Positions 59,996 through 64,000 of a stretch of 64,000 nt of DNA are shown piece after piece. Below the pieces are notes generated by a model. That model was not told where the DNA came from. It ran no database searches and worked only from the letters and a program-made list of their open reading frames with translations. The stretch is from Streptomyces sp. NBC_01276 (GTDB lineage: Bacteria > Actinomycetota > Actinomycetes > Streptomycetales > Streptomycetaceae): NCBI RefSeq assembly GCF_041435355.1, contig NZ_CP108442.1:7624501-7688500 (forward strand), read 5' to 3'. The translations under genes were made by a program, and so were the position numbers. How positions within the stretch are numbered: the first letter of the stretch is position 1; each line of letters opens with the position of its first letter.

Positions 59996-61093
59996 ATGTC
60001 GCACAACACGGGGTGGGAACACCACCACCCGGGACAGCCCGCGCCGCAGTGGGGAGGCGGCTGGACGCCGCCTCCGCCTCCGCCGCAACCGGGCGTCATA
60101 CCCCTGAGGCCGCTCGGGCTGGGCGACTTGCTCGGCGGAGGCTTCTCCGCCTTCCGCCGCTACTGGAAGCCCCTGACCGGGGTCATCCTCGGTGTACAGG
60201 GCATCGGGATCCTGCTGGTGGCCGCCGCGATCGGGTTCGCCGTCCTCGGCGCGGGCACCCGGTTCGACGCGGTCTTCGACCTCGGACCGGACGAGCGGCC
60301 CGCGGGCGCCGACGTGATGGCCCTGCTGGCGTACTTCGTACCGGCCGTGGTGCTCATGCTGGTCACCATGACGCTGGGCATGGGGATGATCGCCGCCCTG
60401 TGTCCCGCGCTGATCCAGGAGGCGGTGCTCGGCCGCCCCACGACCTTCCGCGCGATGTGGCGGCGGTGCTGGTCCCGGCTGCCGTCCGTACTCGGCGTCG
60501 TCCTGCTCATCGGGCTGATCGCGGGCGGACCGGTCATCGTCCTCTACGCGATCTCCTTCCCCCTGATCATCATGGGCGCGGACGGCTCCGGCCCACCGCC
60601 CGCCGTGTTCCTGCTGTTCCTGGGCGTGCTGCTCTGGACGCCCGTGTCGGTCTGGCTCACGATCCGGTTCAGCCTCGCGCCCGCCGTGGCCGTGTGCGAG
60701 GGGCTCGGCCCCGTCGCGGCGCTGCGCCGCTCCGCCCGCCTCGTCAGCGGCGGCTGGTGGCGCGTGTTCGGCATCTCGCTGCTCGCGTACCTCCTGGCCA
60801 CGGTCGTCGGCTACATCATCCAGCTGCCGTTCACCCTCATCGGCATGTTCGCGCTGTTCCCGGCCATGCTGACGGCGGGCGACGAGGCCTCGGACTTCAC
60901 CGCGCTGGTCGTCGGCATCGTCGTGTACGCGCTCTTCGTGCTGCTCGGCGTGGCGATCAGCGGGGTGTTCCAGTTCGGCTACCCCCAGTTGGTCCTGTCC
61001 CTGCTCTACGTGGACCAGCGGATGCGCAAGGAGAACCTCGCCGAGGGCCTCATCGCCTCGGCCCACGCCGCTCCGGCGCCCGGCCGGGGCTGA
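59996..61093 (+). CDS. Polytopic membrane protein with Pro-rich N-terminus
   Basis: This 365-residue protein is not assigned a function. The first 35 residues are His/Pro/Gly-rich (PPPPPPQPG). Six hydrophobic stretches follow, including GVILGVQGIGILLVAAAIGF, FVPAVVLMLVTMTLGMGMIAAL, LGVVLLIGLIAGGPVIVLYAI and VVGIVVYALFVLLGVAISGVF. Conserved-looking soluble bits are PLGLGDLLGGGFSAFRRYW near the start and RFSLAPAVAVCEGLGPVAALRRSARLVSGGWWRVFGI, a block common to actinobacterial DUF-type membrane proteins related to the glycerophosphodiesterase membrane domain. AAGGGGA precedes ATG 59996. Confidence 0.75.
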   Translation: MSHNTGWEHHHPGQPAPQWGGGWTPPPPPPQPGVIPLRPLGLGDLLGGGFSAFRRYWKPLTGVILGVQGIGILLVAAAIGFAVLGAGTRFDAVFDLGPDERPAGADVMALLAYFVPAVVLMLVTMTLGMGMIAALCPALIQEAVLGRPTTFRAMWRRCWSRLPSVLGVVLLIGLIAGGPVIVLYAISFPLIIMGADGSGPPPAVFLLFLGVLLWTPVSVWLTIRFSLAPAVAVCEGLGPVAALRRSARLVSGGWWRVFGISLLAYLLATVVGYIIQLPFTLIGMFALFPAMLTAGDEASDFTALVVGIVVYALFVLLGVAISGVFQFGYPQLVLSLLYVDQRMRKENLAEGLIASAHAAPAPGRG

Positions 61094-61138
61094 CGCCGGG
61101 CACCGCCCGCCCGGAAGCACGGTCCCGGGCGGGCCGGT

Positions 61139-61759
61139 TCATTCCTCCCCGTCGAAGCTCCAGGACTCGATGTCCCGGTAGTGGATCGGTCCCGGACCGC
61201 GCCCGATGTTGCTGCCGACCAGGTGCAGGCGTTCGGCCGGCCACGGGCGGCCGGTGAAACCGGTCAGCCCGGCGGCGGCCTCCACCGCGGAGGAGTGCGC
61301 GCCGCGCCGTGACCGGGCGAGCGTCAGGTGGGGACGCAACGGCCGTTCCTGGAAGGCGATCCCGCACTCCCGGACCAGGGCCCGCACGTCGGTGGCGAGC
61401 CGGTGCAGTCCTCCGAGCTCCCCGTCGATCCCGGTCCACAGCACCCGCTCGTCGAAGTGCCCGCTGCCGCGCAGGGCCAGCCGCAACGGCCGTCGGGCGG
61501 CCGCCAGCGCGGCGAGCGCCGGCCGCAGCGGCGGAACGGCCGCCACCGGGAGCTCTCCGAGGAACGCCAGCGTGATGTGCCAGTCCTCGATCCGGTTCCA
61601 CCTCATGCGCGGGTGGGCGTGGTGGGCCGGACCCAGTTCCCGCTCCAGCTCTTCCTTCGCGTCGTCGGGCGGGGCGAGGGCGATGAACACGCGGACGGTC
61701 GGGGCCGGTCCCCGTCCGTCCGCCGGGGACTGCGTCGGGTGCTCGGGCGTTTCGGTCAT
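61139..61759 (-). CDS. thpR: RNA 2',3'-cyclic phosphodiesterase (LigT/2H family)
   Basis: This 206-residue member of the 2H phosphoesterases shows both His-x-Thr motifs, EDWHITLAFLGEL (about 59-71) and RPHLTLARSRRG (about 145), in the two-lobed fold. It starts from VFIALAPPDDAKEELERELG. The enzyme opens 2',3'-cyclic phosphates on RNA to 2'-phosphates and can ligate tRNA halves in vitro. The cellular role is unclear. It is alone on its strand, convergent with the membrane-protein gene. Confidence 0.9.
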   Translation of the reverse strand: MTETPEHPTQSPADGRGPAPTVRVFIALAPPDDAKEELERELGPAHHAHPRMRWNRIEDWHITLAFLGELPVAAVPPLRPALAALAAARRPLRLALRGSGHFDERVLWTGIDGELGGLHRLATDVRALVRECGIAFQERPLRPHLTLARSRRGAHSSAVEAAAGLTGFTGRPWPAERLHLVGSNIGRGPGPIHYRDIESWSFDGEE

Positions 61760-61975
61760 CTTCTGTTCCGTACGTGCGGTGCGGCCGGGGCCGGGCAGCG
61801 CGGTGCCCCCGCGTCCCCACGCGGGGAGCCTACCGGGGCCCCCGGACCCCACACCTGCCGGGGCGGCCCGCCGGGGGAGCGGGACGGTGGCCGGGTCCCG
61901 CCGGTACCCCTTCCGTCCTCGGCCCCCGACGGCTATTGCTTGAGGCGACACGGCGGCGGGGGAGGACGGTGCGCG

Positions 61976-62905
61976 ATGACGGGGCCGGCGGACACCAGCG
62001 GGAACGGCATGCGGCACGGCGGAGGGGGAGGCCGGGAGGCGGACCGGGCGGCGGCGCCGGACGACGGGCCCGCGATGACGTCGTTCGACGAGATCTACGA
62101 CCGGCCGGACCCGAGGGACTTCTTCCGCGGCCTCGGCCGCTGGCGGTACCGGACCCCGCACCACGCGCAGGACGTCTTCCGCCGCCTGACGGCCGCACGC
62201 CGACGGGCCGCGGCCTCCGGGCCCCTCGCCGTCCTGGACATCTGCTGCTCCTACGGGATCAACGCGGCCCTGCTCAACCACGACCTGACCCTGGACGACC
62301 TCTACGCCCACTACACGTCGCCGCGGGCGGCCGGGCTCACCACCGCGGAGCTGATCGAACGGGACCGGGCCTTCTACGCCGCCCGGCGGCGCCCCGACGC
62401 CGTGCCGGTGATCGGGCTCGACCCGGCCGCCGGTGCCATCGCCTACGCGTGCTCCGTCGGCCTCCTGGACGAGGGGTTCGCCGTGAACCTGGAAACGGAG
62501 CCTGCCGATGCCCGTCTCCTGGCCGCCGTACGCCCGGTGGGGCTGATCACCGTCACCGGCGGTGCGAGCTTCCTGTCCCCCCGCACCTTCCGGCCGCTCC
62601 TCGGCGCCGCGCGGGAGGAGGTGTGGGTCGCCGCGTTCGTCCTGCGCACCGGCTCGTACCGGACCATCGCCGACGGGCTGGCACCCTTCGGACTGATCAC
62701 CGAGAAGGTGGCGGAACCCACCTATCCGCAACGCCGGTTCACGAGCGCCGCCGAGCAGCGGCGCGCCGTCGACGCGGTGACCGCCCTCGGCGAGGACCCC
62801 CGCGGCAAGGAGGACGCCGGCTGGTTCCACACCGCCTTCCACCTCTCGCGCCCCTCACCGGACACCACGGCCGTCCCGCTCTCCACCTTCCTGCGCGACG
62901 TGTGA
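61976..62905 (+). CDS. Methyltransferase-like protein with Rossmann motif I
   Basis: This 309-residue protein opens with a flexible Gly-rich segment. The core has LAVLDICCSYGINAALLNH (about 83-101), similar to motif I of class I SAM-dependent methyltransferases but with CCSYG in place of GxGxG, then VIGLDPAAGAIAYACSVGLLDEGFAVNLE (acidic loop and next strand). The C-terminal part AFVLRTGSYRTIADGLAPFGLITEKV resembles methyltransferase strands 6-7. Activity and substrate are not evident. GGAGGA lies 9 nt before ATG 61976. Confidence 0.65.
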   Translation: MTGPADTSGNGMRHGGGGGREADRAAAPDDGPAMTSFDEIYDRPDPRDFFRGLGRWRYRTPHHAQDVFRRLTAARRRAAASGPLAVLDICCSYGINAALLNHDLTLDDLYAHYTSPRAAGLTTAELIERDRAFYAARRRPDAVPVIGLDPAAGAIAYACSVGLLDEGFAVNLETEPADARLLAAVRPVGLITVTGGASFLSPRTFRPLLGAAREEVWVAAFVLRTGSYRTIADGLAPFGLITEKVAEPTYPQRRFTSAAEQRRAVDAVTALGEDPRGKEDAGWFHTAFHLSRPSPDTTAVPLSTFLRDV

Positions 62906-62954
62906 CCCGGCGCCCGGCGGCCGACCCCCGGACGGACGATGGCATGATCGGCCC

Positions 62955-63635
62955 GTGACCAGCGAACCCAACCGGCCCGCCGACCGCCGGACCCACGTCC
63001 TGTTCGACGTCGACGGCACACTGATCGACGCCCTGGACAACCAGCGCCGCGTCTGGCGGACCTGGGCGGAGCGCCACGGACTGGATCCCGACGAGGTGCA
63101 CCGGATCGCCCTGCGGACACGGCCCGTGGAGACCTTCGCGCAGGTCGCTCCGGACCGCGATCCGCGGGAGTGCCTGGCGGCCCTGCACGAACTGGAGGAC
63201 GAGGACGTCCGGTCCGGCGCCTACACGGCGTTCGACGGCGCGGCGGAGCTGCTGTCCCGCCTGCCGTCCGCGTCCTGGGCGTTGGTGACCTCGAACTACG
63301 AGCACCGGGTGCGCGGCCGCTTCGCCCGGACCGGCCTGCCCGTCCCGGCCCTGATCGTGGACGCGGCCGCCGTCGACGAGGGCAAACCCTCACCGGCCCC
63401 CTACCTCAGTGCCGCCGCCCGGCTGGGCGCCGACCCGCGGGACTGCCTGGTCGTCGAGGACGCCCCGTCGGGAGTGCTGTCGGGACTGCGCGCCGGGATG
63501 ACGGTGTGGGGCGTCAACACCCCGGCCGCGGTGGAGGGCGTCCACCGCCACTACCCGACCCTGCGCGCAGCCGTCCCCGACATCCTCGCGTTCGCCTCCG
63601 GAGCGCGCGGGGAGGCGTCGCACCCCTCCCGGTAG
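62955..63635 (+). CDS. HAD-family phosphatase
   Basis: This 226-residue beta-phosphoglucomutase-like HAD hydrolase shows motif I HVLFDVDGTLID (both Asp), motif II ALVTSNYEHR, motif III Lys in DEGKPSPAPYL and motif IV CLVVEDAPSGVLSG. A helical cap lies between motifs I and II. Substrate is probably a small sugar or polyol phosphate (family inference). A CATGAT -10-like sequence (62943-62948) lies 6 bp before GTG 62955 and there is no ribosome site, so it may be translated from a leaderless message. Confidence 0.9.
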   Translation: MTSEPNRPADRRTHVLFDVDGTLIDALDNQRRVWRTWAERHGLDPDEVHRIALRTRPVETFAQVAPDRDPRECLAALHELEDEDVRSGAYTAFDGAAELLSRLPSASWALVTSNYEHRVRGRFARTGLPVPALIVDAAAVDEGKPSPAPYLSAAARLGADPRDCLVVEDAPSGVLSGLRAGMTVWGVNTPAAVEGVHRHYPTLRAAVPDILAFASGARGEASHPSR

Positions 63636-63659
63636 CCCGCCGGCCCGCGGCGCGGCGGC

Positions 63660-64000
63660 TCAGCCCGTGAAGAGGGCCGTGAGACGGGCGTCGAGGACGT
63701 CCTGGGCCGCCCGGGGGGTGAGGTGGCCGATCAGGACGTGGGTGGTGAGCCCGTCCGCGAGGGCGAGGAGGGTGCGGGCCTCGCGCCGCGGGTCCACGGG
63801 GACGGCGCGGGCGGGGTCCTCGACGGCCTCCGCGACGAGACCCGCGAAGGACTCCTCCAGCGCGGCGTAGCTCGCCCTGAGGGTGCCGGCCAGGGCCTCG
63901 CTGACCGCTGCCTGGGCGACGAAGGCGAGCCAGACCCTGGCCTCGGCGCGGTGTTCCTCCCGCAGCAGGGCGACCTCCGTGGCCGCGTGCCCCAGGGCGG
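63660..64000 (-). CDS. TetR-family regulator, C-terminal part only
   Basis: The gene runs off the window's right edge; about 112 C-terminal residues are visible, ending ALFTG. The visible sequence REEHRAEARVWLAFVAQAAVSEALAGTLRASY...ARTLLALADGLTTHVLIGHLTPRAAQDVLDARL matches the BetI-type TetR C-terminal ligand domain. The DNA-binding domain is outside. Convergent with the HAD gene (25 bp apart). Confidence 0.75.
   Translation of the reverse strand, partial: ALGHAATEVALLREEHRAEARVWLAFVAQAAVSEALAGTLRASYAALEESFAGLVAEAVEDPARAVPVDPRREARTLLALADGLTTHVLIGHLTPRAAQDVLDARLTALFTG

Overview
The window is high-GC actinobacterial DNA, most consistent with Streptomyces or a close relative such as Kitasatospora. 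Reading frames have near-saturated GC at third codon positions. GTG and TTG starts, Tat-type signal peptides, a melC1-melC2 tyrosinase operon, a mycothiol-dependent enzyme family, paired MmyB-type regulators and secreted cell-wall enzymes all fit. No rRNA, tRNA, CRISPR array or prophage was seen. Gene content looks like a chromosome arm or accessory region, with many small regulator/target pairs and one specialised-metabolite locus.

Layout. 0-8.6 kb: a nucleoside hydrolase end, a patatin-like lipase behind a MerR/SoxR-type promoter, a Tat-exported lipase-like hydrolase, and three tandem secreted cell-wall hydrolases (Rpf-like, M23, CHAP) that share one C-terminal six-repeat domain. 8.6-17.1 kb: a 1206-residue NACHT/pentapeptide/propeller STAND protein with a small inverted-repeat element at its stop codon, an MmyB regulator/MFS pair, and a secreted zinc protease. 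17.2-24.5 kb: TetR/SDR and MarR/quinone-oxidoreductase divergent pairs with visible operators, an esterase, lpdA, and small enzymes. 24.6-28 kb: a DUF4360 protein and a polar amino-acid ABC transporter operon. 28-32.5 kb: a decayed carotenoid oxygenase, a TetR/SRPBCC pair with matched operators, and glpF-glpK. 32.6-37 kb: MFS/ArsR pair, phosphotransferase, ABM monooxygenase and GNAT.

37-44.8 kb holds the most interesting locus, a compact RiPP operon on the minus strand: a 64-residue thiopeptide-type precursor whose leader resembles lactazole LazA, a strong intercistronic hairpin, a LanB-type tRNA-dependent dehydratase without a fused elimination domain, a leader-binding ThiF-like partner and a YcaO cyclodehydratase. 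No azoline dehydrogenase, elimination protein or pyridine synthase is present locally. A VanZ-like gene diverges from it.

44.8-51.4 kb: a lipoprotein esterase, melC1-melC2, and a four-gene operon (EspR-like regulator, ImmA/IrrE-type metallopeptidase, MAB_1171c-type membrane protein, secreted amidase) preceded by two copies of a perfect palindrome and followed by three hairpins. It resembles a repressor-protease-membrane sensor arrangement. 51.5-64 kb: a receptor-like Ser/Thr kinase with a ricin-like ectodomain, an M20 peptidase, an iron-box-controlled CopD-type membrane protein, a D,D-carboxypeptidase, a parallel beta-helix repeat protein, ThpR, a methyltransferase-like protein, a HAD hydrolase and the end of a TetR regulator.

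All functional calls come from reading motifs and family resemblance by eye; no database search was run.
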